DNA of 23,996 nt from Purshia tridentata. Its lineage: Eukaryota; Streptophyta; Magnoliopsida; Rosales; Rosaceae. Under the pieces are notes generated by a model. The model had not been told where the DNA came from. It did not search any database and was given only the letters and a program-made list of their open reading frames with translations. Both the position numbers and the translations under genes were made by a program. This document shows, piece by piece, positions 8,343 through 17,635 of the stretch (position 1 is its first letter; each line of letters begins with the position of its first letter). The stretch is from positions 1-23,996 of the forward strand of contig QANT01008363.1 of assembly GCA_003254885.1 (NCBI GenBank), read 5' to 3'.

Positions 8343-10580
8343 ATGTTGGAAATCCCTGATATGGCGGACAAGGAGTTGTTGTTCAACTTCATGGATGGAC
8401 TACAACCGTGGGCGGAACAAGAGTTGCGTCGACGAGGCGTGCAAGACGTAGCTAGCGCGATGGCCGCAGCAGAGCAACTTGTCGAATTCAAGAAGAGCGA
8501 TTCTTCCAAGTCCAAGCCCTCATCCTCCAAAAGTAGTTACCCCAAAGGTGGGGGAGACAAGGCCTCGAGCCACAAGGAAGGTACGTCCAAACCACCTTCT
8601 CATAAGAAAACTTTTAAGAGTTTTGAGAAAGGAGACAAGGGTGGTAAGGACCACAAACCCCGTTCAGGATGTTTCCTTTGCGATGGGGATCATTGGGCTA
8701 GGGATTGCCCAAGGAGGAAAGCTTTGAGCGCACTCGCGACAAAGCTTGACGAGGAATGCCTTAGTAGGGATAACTCTAAGGTAGGATCCCTACAACTTCT
8801 TAATGCTGCTAAGGGGCATAGGGAATTACCCAAGCAGCAAAACAAAGGTCTCATATACTTGGACGTGAACATCAACAACAAGTTCACCCAAGCCATGGTA
8901 GACACCGGAGCCACGCACAACTTCATTTCCCTAGATGAAGCCAAGAAATTGGGACTTGAAGTGACCCAAGGAGGCGGGTGGCTGAAGGCCGTCAACTCAG
9001 AGGCCAAGGCCGTGCATGGCATTGCTCGTGGGGTAGACATTCGCATTGGCGAATGGAGGGGTACCCTCGACTTGTCTGTGGTACCAATGGATGACTTCAA
9101 AGTTGTCTTCGGCATGGAGTTCTTGCGGAAGGGAAATGCTACTATCCTTCCCGCTTTGGATGCAATATGCCTGAATGGAGGAAGTCTTCCATGCCTAGTC
9201 CCTGCCAAAGCCGAGGCAAGGTCATCCAAAATATTGTCGGCCATGCAACTCTCTAAGGGATTAAAGAGGCATGAACCGACTTACTTAGCATCGCTGGTAG
9301 AAGAAGATGCTAACGATAGGGGCCAGTTGCCAAAGGAAGTTTCTAAAGTCCTCAAGGAGTTCGAGGACGTGATGCCGCCAGAACGACCAAGAAGGTTGCC
9401 ACCTAGGAGGGAGGTGGACCACAAGATTGAACAAAGAAGCCCTGGAGGATTGTTGGAGCCGCTCCCTATTCCAGAGAGACCATGGGAAAGTGTCTCAATG
9501 GACTTTATCTGCGCCTTGCCTAAGTCGGAAGGATTGGGTTCGATCATGGTGGTGGTCGATAGGTTCTCTAAGTATGGAACCTTCATAGTAGCACCCACCG
9601 ACTGTACGGCGGAAGAGGCAGCAAGATTGTTCATGAAGAACGTGGTTAAGTACTGGGGAGTGCCAACGAGCATCATCAGTGACCGAGACCCTCGGTTCAC
9701 GGGGCGATTCTGGACGGAGTTATTCAAACTCTTGGGGTCCGAACTACACTTCTCTACTAGCTTTCACCCACAAACTGATGGTCAAACTGAGCGGGTGAAT
9801 GCTCTGTTAGAGTTATACTTGAGGCATTTCATAAGTGCCAACCAGAAGAATTGGGTCAAGCTGCTCGATGTGGCCCAGTTCTCATATAACTTGCAGAAGA
9901 GTGAGTCCACCAACCATAGTCCCTTTGAGTTGGCTACGGGACGCCAACCAAATACACCACATACGCTTGTTGGTGGCTACACAGGGAGAAGCCCGGGGGC
10001 TTATCATCTCGCCAAGGGGTGGCACGAGGAAGCGGAATTGGCAAGATCGTACCTCACCAAGGCCGCTCGACGCATGAAGAAATGGGCGGATAAAAAGAGG
10101 CGACGAGTGGAGTACCAGGTAGGAGACTTAGTCCTTGTAAAACTTCTACCTCAACAATTCAAAGTCTTTCGGAAAGTGCACAAGGGACTGGTGAGGAAGT
10201 ACGAGGGGCCATTCCCAATTATAAAGAAAGTAGGAAAAGTGTCCTACAAAATCCAGCTACCACCTCGACTCAAGATCCATCCAGTCTTCCACGTGAGTTA
10301 TTTGAAGCCATATAATGAAGACATGGAAGATCCAAGTCGAAGTGTTTCGGATCGAGCGCCTACCGCAGTAGTCACTTCCTTTGACAAAGATGTCGACTAC
10401 ATCATGGCCGATAGAGTTATCAGAAGGCGTGGGGTCCAACCTTATACCGAGTATCTGGTAAAGTGGAAGGACTTGCCAGAAACTGAGGCGAGCTGGGAAC
10501 GTGAAGATCTACTGTGGCAATTCCCCGAGCACATACGGAAGTTCAAAGAGGAAGACTCGACGAGGGCGTCGACCGCATAG
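8343..10580 (+). CDS. Gag C-terminus, protease, integrase and chromodomain (RT/RNase H deleted)
   Basis: The open frame really begins at about 8250 and is continuous with gag; 8343 is only its first ATG. Counting from 8343, the order is: rest of capsid; Lys/Ser-rich linker; zinc knuckle CFLCDGDHWARDC (residues 110-122); aspartic protease with VDTGATHNF (catalytic D187); and a tether ending in REVDHKIE (about 363). Next comes directly the integrase core, with D387, D447 and E483 in correct D-D-35-E spacing and HPQTDGQTERVN. A GPF motif (622-624) and a chromodomain (about 684-736, YLVKWKDLPETEASWE) close it. In relatives about 2 kb encoding RT, RNase H and the integrase zinc finger lies between REVDHKIE and the integrase core; here they are joined in frame. 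The stop at 10578 abuts the PPT. It cannot copy itself without help. Confidence 0.92.
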   Translation: MLEIPDMADKELLFNFMDGLQPWAEQELRRRGVQDVASAMAAAEQLVEFKKSDSSKSKPSSSKSSYPKGGGDKASSHKEGTSKPPSHKKTFKSFEKGDKGGKDHKPRSGCFLCDGDHWARDCPRRKALSALATKLDEECLSRDNSKVGSLQLLNAAKGHRELPKQQNKGLIYLDVNINNKFTQAMVDTGATHNFISLDEAKKLGLEVTQGGGWLKAVNSEAKAVHGIARGVDIRIGEWRGTLDLSVVPMDDFKVVFGMEFLRKGNATILPALDAICLNGGSLPCLVPAKAEARSSKILSAMQLSKGLKRHEPTYLASLVEEDANDRGQLPKEVSKVLKEFEDVMPPERPRRLPPRREVDHKIEQRSPGGLLEPLPIPERPWESVSMDFICALPKSEGLGSIMVVVDRFSKYGTFIVAPTDCTAEEAARLFMKNVVKYWGVPTSIISDRDPRFTGRFWTELFKLLGSELHFSTSFHPQTDGQTERVNALLELYLRHFISANQKNWVKLLDVAQFSYNLQKSESTNHSPFELATGRQPNTPHTLVGGYTGRSPGAYHLAKGWHEEAELARSYLTKAARRMKKWADKKRRRVEYQVGDLVLVKLLPQQFKVFRKVHKGLVRKYEGPFPIIKKVGKVSYKIQLPPRLKIHPVFHVSYLKPYNEDMEDPSRSVSDRAPTAVVTSFDKDVDYIMADRVIRRRGVQPYTEYLVKWKDLPETEASWEREDLLWQFPEHIRKFKEEDSTRASTA

Positions 10581-10591
10581 GTGGGGGAGAG
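10581..10591 (+). other. Polypurine tract
   Basis: GTGGGGGAGAG lies between the stop codon and the 3' LTR and primes plus-strand synthesis in LTR elements. Confidence 0.8.
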
Positions 10592-11224
10592 TGTCATAAC
10601 CCAGCAATTTTGATGTAATGGGCTGCATTCAAAAGGCTAATGTTTATTATGCCCATTGACAATGAGAGCTTCCAGAATGTTTTAGAATCTTCCAGGACGT
10701 TCTAGGAATTCTCTAGAGAAATCCAGAGGATTCAAGAGAAGTCCAGAGTGTTCAAGGATATTCAAGAGTTCTCCAGAGCCTTCCAGAGTCTTATGGAGCT
10801 TTCAAGACACAAGTAGATTTATCCATGACATTCTGGAGACTTCTAGAGAAATGTAGATAAATATCTAAGAAATGTGTAGAATATGGAAAATTCTAGAACC
10901 ACCCTTAGATGGGTGACACTTGTATAGTTTCTAACCATTGGATTAACCTCCTCAAAGCCTATAAATAGGAGGAGGCACCTCATTTGTAACCATCCAAGCG
11001 GATCCAAGCTAATCAAGCAAATCTAAGCAATTCAAGCTATCAATACAAGTTCTCTACTTAGCTTTCTCAAAGTGTTCTCTTCTTGTCTTTCTCTCTCAAG
11101 GCGTTGTGTCTTAGGGGTTCGAGGAAACTCTCAAGCACATTGGAGGCTGACTTAGGTGACAAAAAGGGGAGTCGTCTAAGTGCCATCACGGTCATCTAGC
11201 AAGGGTAAGTCTAGGTGCGTGACA
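10592..11224 (+). repeat. 3' LTR of the Ty3/gypsy chromovirus
   Basis: Same length as the 5' LTR (633 bp) with five transitions. Two of these fall in the HSE array (10682 and 10706), so only five of the eight modules still match perfectly here. Ends GTGCGTGACA, followed by the AGCT target duplication. Confidence 0.95.
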
Positions 11225-11282
11225 AGCTGCTGTAGTTGTAACCAATAGCTCTGAACCACTTCCTAAACCAGAAGATAATTAG

Positions 11283-11800
11283 AAAACAAAAATGAATTCA
11301 AAATTTCAAACAATAAAGAGAATTCACTATAATGTTGAATCTTAAAAAATAGATAGAAATTCTTACTCTATTAAATTCATTTATAATTAATTTAAGTTGA
11401 CGCGCAATTTCCAGGTCAACCTTGCAAAGTCTTTATTTTATATAGTATGTTCACCTGCCCAACTGCTCCCACTAGAAAGGACAACACACACAACTTCCAC
11501 CCGCTTGTACTTTCCTGAGCTTGCCTTGCTAAAATCGAAAATTTTAAAGTTGGTGAAGACCGACCCACCCCTTGTTTCAGCGCTAACGCGCCTTATATTA
11601 TTCAGTAAAGCAACCTTTGTAGTATTCTGCACTAAGCTCCTTCTGTAAGTTTATTTATTTTAGTACATTCACAGCCCAACTGCTCCCTCTTTATTTTAGT
11701 ACGTTCATGAATGGGGATTGGTCTTGCAAAGTCTTCGCGAAGTCTTTTTTAATTGTTGTTTAGCTATATCGCAAATGAACAAACAGAAACTAAATCTTTC
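11283..11800. other. Upstream flank of gene C
   Basis: No gene. Two imperfect copies of a segment containing TTTTA(TA)TA-GTA-TTCAC and GCCCAACTGCTCCC lie near 11430-11475 and 11655-11700. GTCTTGCAAAGTCTT also echoes CTTGCAAAGTCTTT at 11420. These direct repeats may be parts of an old duplication or transposon footprint. Confidence 0.4.
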
Positions 11801-11807
11801 TATAAAT
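11801..11807 (+). promoter_or_regulatory. TATA box of gene C
   Basis: TATAAAT is followed by TCAGAAGTTTGGCTACTC and CTGCCTGCACATAGT, conserved with the gene B promoter. A predicted 5'-UTR intron runs from a strong GTGAGT donor at 11896 to an ATGCAG acceptor ending at 11989, eleven bases before the start codon. Confidence 0.55.
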
Positions 11808-12000
11808 CAGAAGTTTGGCTACTCTGCCTGCACATAGTGGAATTTACAAGCTCTGATCTGCAGCTTTTTGAAGATTTCCCCAATTCAACCTATCTGTGAG
11901 TAGTTATATTATTTTGTTGTTGCTTTCACACACACATATATATACATGCTCGACATAAAATTAATGAGTTTGGAAAAATTGACATGCAGATCAAGCTGGG

Positions 12001-12331
12001 ATGGCAGCTGCTGTAGTGATCCCTAGTGCAATTGTTCTTGAAGTTCTTAACCAAAATAACTATCATCAATGGAGTGTTCGAGTTAAAACCTACTTGATGG
12101 CGAAAGATCTCTGGGACGTTGTCGAAGCCACCAGTGAACCTCCTAAAGCCGAAGATGGGGAAGCTGAATTTAAGCTATGGAAAAAGAAAAATGCCAAGGC
12201 TTTGCATGCAATCCACATTTCTTGCGGGACTGAGCTGTTTTCTTTTATCGATACTATTACCGCGGCAAAAATGGCCTGGGATACTTTGGAACAGATGTTC
12301 AAGGAAACAATTGCATTACCACAAAACACAG
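12001..12331 (+). CDS. Gene C exon 1: DUF4219/UBN2 (Copia-gag-like) N-terminus of an ankyrin-family protein
   Basis: ATG at 12001 opens MAAAVVIPSAIVLEVLNQNN, followed by YHQWSVRVKTYLMAKDLWDVV. This is the DUF4219 signature, with the NYxxW core at N20, Y21 and W24. Residues about 66-100 (ALHAIHISCGTELF, then AAKMAWDTLEQMF) continue into the UBN2 gag-like region. In several eudicots this module forms the N-terminus of ankyrin-PGG proteins, which fits gene A nearby. A splice donor (ACAG|GTATAT) ends the exon at 12331 in phase 1; reading past it gives low-complexity intron sequence to a stop at 12445. Start choice is supported by the conserved MAAAVV of gene B and the leader intron. Whether downstream ankyrin exons survive is unknown. 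Confidence 0.8.
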
Positions 12332-12868
12332 GTATATATAATTTAGATCCCTCTCTTTGTCAAAATAAAAATATAAAAAAGAAATTAAGATGCCCAGTAA
12401 ATTTAAAACGTGGTCCGACTTATCATGCTAAAAAAATAGGTGATTGAACATTTTTTATATTAAATACCTTATATGAATTATATTATCCTGACAATCTTTA
12501 AAGTAGACTAATCAATTATTTACTAAAACAAATATTAAAATGTGAGGACTGAGAGATTCAAACACAGAAATATTACAATCGATAGTTGAAAACTACGGCC
12601 TAAACTCTTAGTGACCTCCACTTAAATAAAGCGCGCTTTTGGAAATTTGGACCAAATGATAATTTTGATTTGATGGGGCAAATTAAGCCTTACTGTTGCC
12701 TTACTGTTTTAAGGTAATTCACAATATAGCTGCCAGATGAATTGGATCATTTCGCAATAAGAAAGGAAAAAATTATAGACAGAAGCTTTTTTTTCCTGAT
12801 CCAAGCAAATTAATTAAAAAGTCAATGGTACATAACATAATTTGTAACATCAAGAATCCTATTTTCAG

Positions 12869-12964
12869 AGGACAGAGAAAGATATCTTCATACCTCATCA
12901 ACTGATGCGAAGGAGGAGGAGGAGTCGGTGCTAAATGAAGACATAGAAATAGAAGCGACTAATG
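12869..12964 (+). CDS. Gene C probable exon 2: acidic linker
   Basis: A TTTTCAG acceptor (ending 12868) and a GTACGT donor (from 12965) bound a 96-base segment. Joined in phase 1 to exon 1, it stays open, reading an acidic stretch that includes KEEEESVLNEDIEIEATN. Its length is a multiple of three, so phase is kept. Such acidic linkers precede the ankyrin repeats in relatives. No further exon is recognised before the large LTR element at 14466, so gene C is probably broken or has a very long intron. Confidence 0.55.
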
Positions 12965-14465
12965 GTACGTATTAGATCTCTATCTACTTAAAGACTTCTT
13001 TTTGAATATTAATTAAACCTCTTTATTAAATAACTCATATAGTAATCTTTTCAATGTGATCATTAGGTGTGTCATTGGGTGGTTGATTGATGTTGGGAAG
13101 GTTGTTAGTTGTTTATTTGGTTTTCTGGTTGTTGTTTTTCTTGTATTTTTTCCCTTTGGGGTTTTTAATGGAATGTTTCCAAGGGGCCAAAAAAAAAAAC
13201 ATGATAAAAGTATTGAACTTAATTTGGCAGATGCACTTTAATGGTGATGTGCCATTTGGATCTACAAAACAAATTAAAAAATGGATTGGAACAAAAAAAA
13301 ATTGTATATGCCATTGGAGGTCAGTAGGTCACCCCTATCTTTTGGAAAAATGACATGTTATTGTGTTTTGCCAACATCAAAAAACACTTTTCATTTCTTT
13401 TATATTAAAAATCTAATGAGTTAATTCCTAAGCTTGGGCAAAATACGAAATATCAAATTAACTTGGTACCATATTTGAGTAACTTGGTACCATGTTCTGG
13501 TGGTATTTGAGTAACTTTTGATAGGACAAAACTATATTTCGGCATTGACACAAATATTTTCAGACCTATTGCAGATGCCATATAAAGTTTTTAGATATTT
13601 ACTGAAATTTTCCCAAATGCGAGTCAAACGTACTCTTTCTGTCTTTCATAATCTCCAATTTTCTTTTACTTCAAGATGTATGAAAAACATCCTATTTAAT
13701 ACCTATTGTTTAAATTTAACATTTGTTAAATTATCATATTAACAAATTACTTTCACATTTGTTAATTATAATATTAAGTTGCTAGTTGGCAGTGAAATAA
13801 TTAATTTCTAGTGCACCAATTAATTAAATAAGACAACTATTATTATTTTATTATTTTTGGTTTTTATTGATTTAATCCTGGTCCTCTTCCCTATTCTCTT
13901 GATCCCTTCTCTTTCCACTTTCTCTCTCCCCAAAATTCCCTTCATTTAAATTTTGATGAGCATATGTATAGCACCACGGTCACGCATACAATACATATAT
14001 GCTAATATATATATATATATAGATGTATGTATATATCTAGCTATATGTATATAGAATGCCTAATTGGTAATATTTATAATATTCTATATATATCTAGCTA
14101 TAAATCATTGACTGTATATCATTTTTTTGCAAATTATAAGACTATAGCATGCCTAGCCTATTTTCTATCTTAATATGTAACGTATAAATGCATATAGAAT
14201 GCCACAGGCCAATTCAAATTCATATTTAGATACAAGGTGTGAAATTGTACATAGAAATAATTGTAAATAGAAAAATACAAACTGAAACCATGAACTAATA
14301 TCGCAAAATGAAAATGCAAATTAAAACTGTGAATTGAAAATGAAACTAAACTGAAACTAAAACTATATGAATTGAAACTGACTGAAACTGAAACTGAAGT
14401 TGTTTTGAGTTGTGAGTAGTTGATGTTACCTAAAAATTAAATTTGTGATTGTGAGTAAGTTGTTG
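12965..14465. other. AT-rich stretch after gene C exon 2
   Basis: No ankyrin or PGG coding sequence was found in any frame. Open frames around 13056-13353 and 13518-13742 are low-complexity. Short repeats include a doubled AACTTGGTACCAT block near 13460-13490, a (TA)n tract at about 14001-14022 with nearby TATATCTAGCTATA copies, and a degenerate GAAACTgA-type array at about 14280-14400 next to the LTR element. Confidence 0.45.
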
Positions 14466-15663
14466 TGACACGCCCCGACCCTCGGGCACGTGCCTAAACT
14501 GCTGATAATTCACAACTGTTTCCTGTGGGCCCTTTTTCTGAAACTGTGAGCCATGAATAATAAATAGTTTACTGAAAACAACTGAAATTTCAAAAGCACG
14601 TTTATAAAATCAAACTGTAAATCTTTAACAAATAAAAACAGCTGTAAAACCAAGTTTCTGAAATACTGCTGGTCCCACTGCCTCGTCTTCTCTCCACTGC
14701 CTCCTCAGCTTGCTCACCTGCAAAACCAAACCCTGCACCCAACCACAGGTGCACCGGGTTTACACACAAACCCGGTAAGCTCACTAGAGCTCGTATGAGT
14801 GAAACTACTGTAAACCTCAAATTAACTGAAATAAAATAATCAAATCATATTCCAACTGAATGCCTCAAGCACAGTCAAACCACAAATCATAAATCCTAGT
14901 CCTTAGCCGGATCATAATCCTTAACCTGATCATCCATCCTCTAACTAATCCAATTCACTGTCCCAATCTGGACTACCTCAATTATCCTTAAATTATCCTC
15001 TAAACTGGAATCACCTCGAATTATATCACAACGTCCTGACTTAGAATTCCACTAGACTCTCCAATACTCTTAGAATCCTCGATATCCATTCTGAACCAAC
15101 TTAAACCTCAATTAATCCTTCCACTGTCCTCATTAACCTTTAGAACCTACTAAATCCTCAATTAAAAATAACTGATACTCCAAAACCCTTTACTTACCCT
15201 TAAATCTCAATGACCTTAATTGAAACCACTGATACTCCGAAACCTTTTACTTACCCTTAAATCTCAACGACCTTTAATACTCAAACTCCGGTAACCAATT
15301 CTCGCCTAGACCCTTAAACCCAAAGTTCTCAACATCTCACTGTCACCCTTTGAGATTCCCCTAGCTTTAAAACATTTTATAAATTCACTGAAAACTCTTT
15401 GTAGAAATCCGCTTTTAAAATCCATTTGCAAAACTCTTTTAGAAAATAATAAAGCTGATCAAAGTCTCAAATCATAATTATAAAACAAGAACTGAAGTTT
15501 TATAATAAAAAACAAACTGTAACTCACAATCTGTAACAATCTGTAGGAATCATTAAATCTGATCAAGTATCCCAAATTATAGAACAAGAACTGTAATTTA
15601 ATGATCAAATCAATCTGTAAGCTAACAAGAAATGAAAACGTCACCCAATCCACATCCAACTAA

Positions 15664-15848
15664 CCTGCCGTACATGCGCAGGGCTCACAACCTGCCGTAC
15701 GCATGCAGGGCCCATAATCCTGCCGTACATGCGCAGGGCCTACGACCTGCCGTACGCATGCAGGGCCAATATCCTGCCGTACATGTGCAGAGCCAGGGTC
15801 TGTCATACACATGCAGGGCCAACAACTGCCGTACGTGCACGCAGGGCC
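15664..15848 (+). repeat. Seven-unit 27-bp hairpin repeat in left LTR
   Basis: Units alternate between CCTGCCGTACATGCGCAGGG and CCTGCCGTACGCATGCAGGG, spaced 26-28 bp, with the last three units diverged. Each unit has complementary CCTGC/GCAGG edges and a near-palindromic core. The order of variants is the same as in the right LTR. Confidence 0.85.
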
Positions 15849-16849
15849 GCCCCCAAAGGGCAAAGCATCCCGACACACGGCCCAAAGCCTATGTGTGTGC
15901 CGTGATGGGTCCCAAAGACCTGTATAACCTGAGAAGCTGAACGAGTACCAACTGGGTGCTTTGAAAACCGTACCAATCCGAAAAGAAATATTTTCCTTTC
16001 AATCACCGAAAACCAATTTCCAAAACCTTTTTGATATAACAGAAAAAACAAATCAAAACTCGAGCTTATAATTAAATCCTTAAATTAAAGAACTCAACGT
16101 TACTAAAAATGGATAAGTGAGATCAAACCTTTATCTTTATTCAAGAATAAACTGAGTTCTCAAAAACAGTTTCCAAACCAAAATCCATACTAAAACCTTA
16201 AAAAGCAATACCCTTAAAACCTCCGGGAATCTCAATCCTAATCAAAAGTTCTTCACCTGGACTCATTATCCTCAAGCAAACCACCAAATCCTTACTTAGT
16301 CCTCAAACAATACTTTAAATCCTCAGAAATTCCGTTCCTAATTCCGTATCCCTCTTTACTAGTAACCAGCAATCCAAAACAAACAACACACTAGCAACCA
16401 AGTGACTAATTTAACTGAGAATTTAAGGGTCCTAGGTTCACTCACCGCGACCACGCGAAAAGACTAAACTACCCTTCGTGTCCTTCGTGGCTCCTTTGCT
16501 CGGATTCTAAAATCCGGCAGCATAACGGCATCGGGAATACAATTTCCCAAGCCAAGCACACCTGTTAAGACCAGACAGTCCAATAAACAACAACAGAGTT
16601 CACAGACAATCCAACAAACAACCGAAACGTCGGGAACCACCCCGTTCGGGGGTTGCCCGACCCCAGAAAACACACTCGAAAGGTCCGAGAAACTCACCCA
16701 AACTCACCCACAAGCTCGGGTGGTCGGCCCGAGGCCAAAAACCAAGGAACGGTCGCTGGAACCGTCTCACGCAGCGGATCCCACGACGGTCAACGAACGG
16801 TCAACGGCGGTCAACTGTCAAAAACGAAGATCGTGTTTAGCTAAAACAA

Positions 16850-17330
16850 ACTACATGGGTACGTAGAGGAGATCGAGGGGATCGATTCTCAAACCTGGGT
16901 CGACGGCCAAAAGTGGCCGGAAAAGGGAGAAATCAGGCCGGGAAGCCGGCGGCACCTCCAACGCCGATCCGCCGTCCACGGCGGTCCAAAGGTGCAATTG
17001 AACCCACCAACAGGCTGGGTTCGGCGAGAGGAAGAGTTCTGGGTGGTCGTTGAGCCTCGTCGGCGCCGGAAACACAGAGATCGCCGACGGTGACGCCGAC
17101 TGCACACTCTCGGATTCTCTCTTTCCGGGCTGTTTCACGGCGAGCCGCCACCATGGGGAGGAAGAGGGAGAGCCGGCGAGCACGGGAAGTCCAAGACCAG
17201 GCCGGCCCGCCGCCGGACGCGCCCCCACGCGCCGGCGAAAGGCGCGGCTGGCTGAGTGACGCGCGAGAGGGAGAGAGAACCATCGGGAGAGAGGAGAGAG
17301 AAAAGTCTGATTTTCTGGGGTTCTGTGCCA
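16850..17330 (-). other. GC-rich, leader-like block in left LTR
   Basis: This segment is much more GC-rich than its surroundings and has overlapping open frames on both strands, none resembling a known family. On the minus strand it starts with a CT-rich tract (TCTCTCCTCTCTCCCGATGG) like a plant 5' UTR. It is most simply the transcribed leader of the LTR and not a gene. Confidence 0.4.
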
Positions 17331-17635
17331 TTTTTAAAAACCAACTTTTTCAAAATTACCAATGTGTCCTTCTCTTCACACGTCCGTAACTTTCAAACCG
17401 TAGCTCCGTTCGACGCGTGCTACGTGTCTACGAACTCGTGAGGACGAGACCTTTCCAACGAACCCAAAGTCAACGCGAAAAGTCGTCCCGGACCAAAAGT
17501 CAACTTTTACCCCACGTTTTAAAAGTCAAACTTTAAAATTTGAGAAACGTCCAAAACGTTTTACTTTCCAAATAAAATCCCGAAAACTTTTAAAAAGCTT
17601 TTCAAAACAACTTTTGAAAGGTGCGGGGTGTTACA

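Larger units (their letters stand above)
6938..11224 (+). mobile_element. Young Ty3/gypsy chromovirus lacking reverse transcriptase and RNase H
   Basis: Complete LTR retrotransposon of 4287 bp: 5' LTR 6938-7570, initiator-Met PBS 7574-7586, coding region 7624-10580, PPT 10581-10591, 3' LTR 10592-11224. The LTRs are the same length (633 bp), begin TG, end CA and differ at five positions, all transitions. The target duplication is AGCT, confirmed by the gene C paralogue as empty site. Domain order is gag, zinc knuckle, protease, integrase, GPF motif, chromodomain; RT and RNase H are missing. It would depend on an autonomous relative for reverse transcription. The chromodomain places it in the chromoviruses; a Galadriel-like affiliation is only a guess. 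Confidence 0.95.
6929..11282 (+). pseudogene. Gene B: first exon of a DUF4219-type gene split by a Ty3/gypsy insertion
   Basis: The start codon is at 6929, and the coding sequence is interrupted after 6937 by the LTR element at 6938-11224. The 4-bp AGCT is duplicated on both sides (6934-6937 and 11225-11228). Removing the element and one AGCT gives a frame starting MAAAVVVTNSSEPLPKPEDN and ending at a TAG at 11280. Gene C starts MAAAVVI in the same context. The piece of B after MAAA aligns with VVEATSEPPKAEDG of C, so B also lacks about 34 codons present in C and stops early. B was therefore a truncated copy as well as an insertion target. It cannot make a functional protein. Confidence 0.8.
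14466..17635 (-). repeat. Left (3') LTR of the chimeric element, 3170 bp
   Basis: On the + strand it starts TGACACGCCCCGACCCTCGG and ends GGTGCGGGGTGTTACA. It contains a 57-bp tandem duplication (15171-15227 and 15228-15275), a seven-unit hairpin repeat (15664-15848) and a GC-rich block (about 16850-17330). It also carries a conserved tail, ACCGTAGCTCC followed by TGCTACGTGTCTACGAACTC. Confidence 0.75.

Noticed and set aside
8690..9244. 184-residue minus-strand open frame
   Set aside because: It is antisense to the clear protease-encoding polyprotein frame.
13056..13353. Open frames that might be gene C exon 3
   Set aside because: Hydrophobic, low-complexity translations with no ankyrin consensus and no fitting phase-1 splice acceptor.
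15664..15848. Regularly spaced 27-bp units as a possible CRISPR array
   Set aside because: There are no unique spacers between repeats, the units are nearly contiguous, and the array lies inside a plant LTR.
15632..15940. 102-residue open frame, plus several on the minus strand, across the hairpin repeats
   Set aside because: All are readings of the 27-bp LTR repeat, whose unit is open in several frames. There is no independent coding evidence.
16851..17389. Cluster of overlapping open frames on both strands
   Set aside because: Same reason: a GC-rich LTR block with chance open frames in four or more frames.
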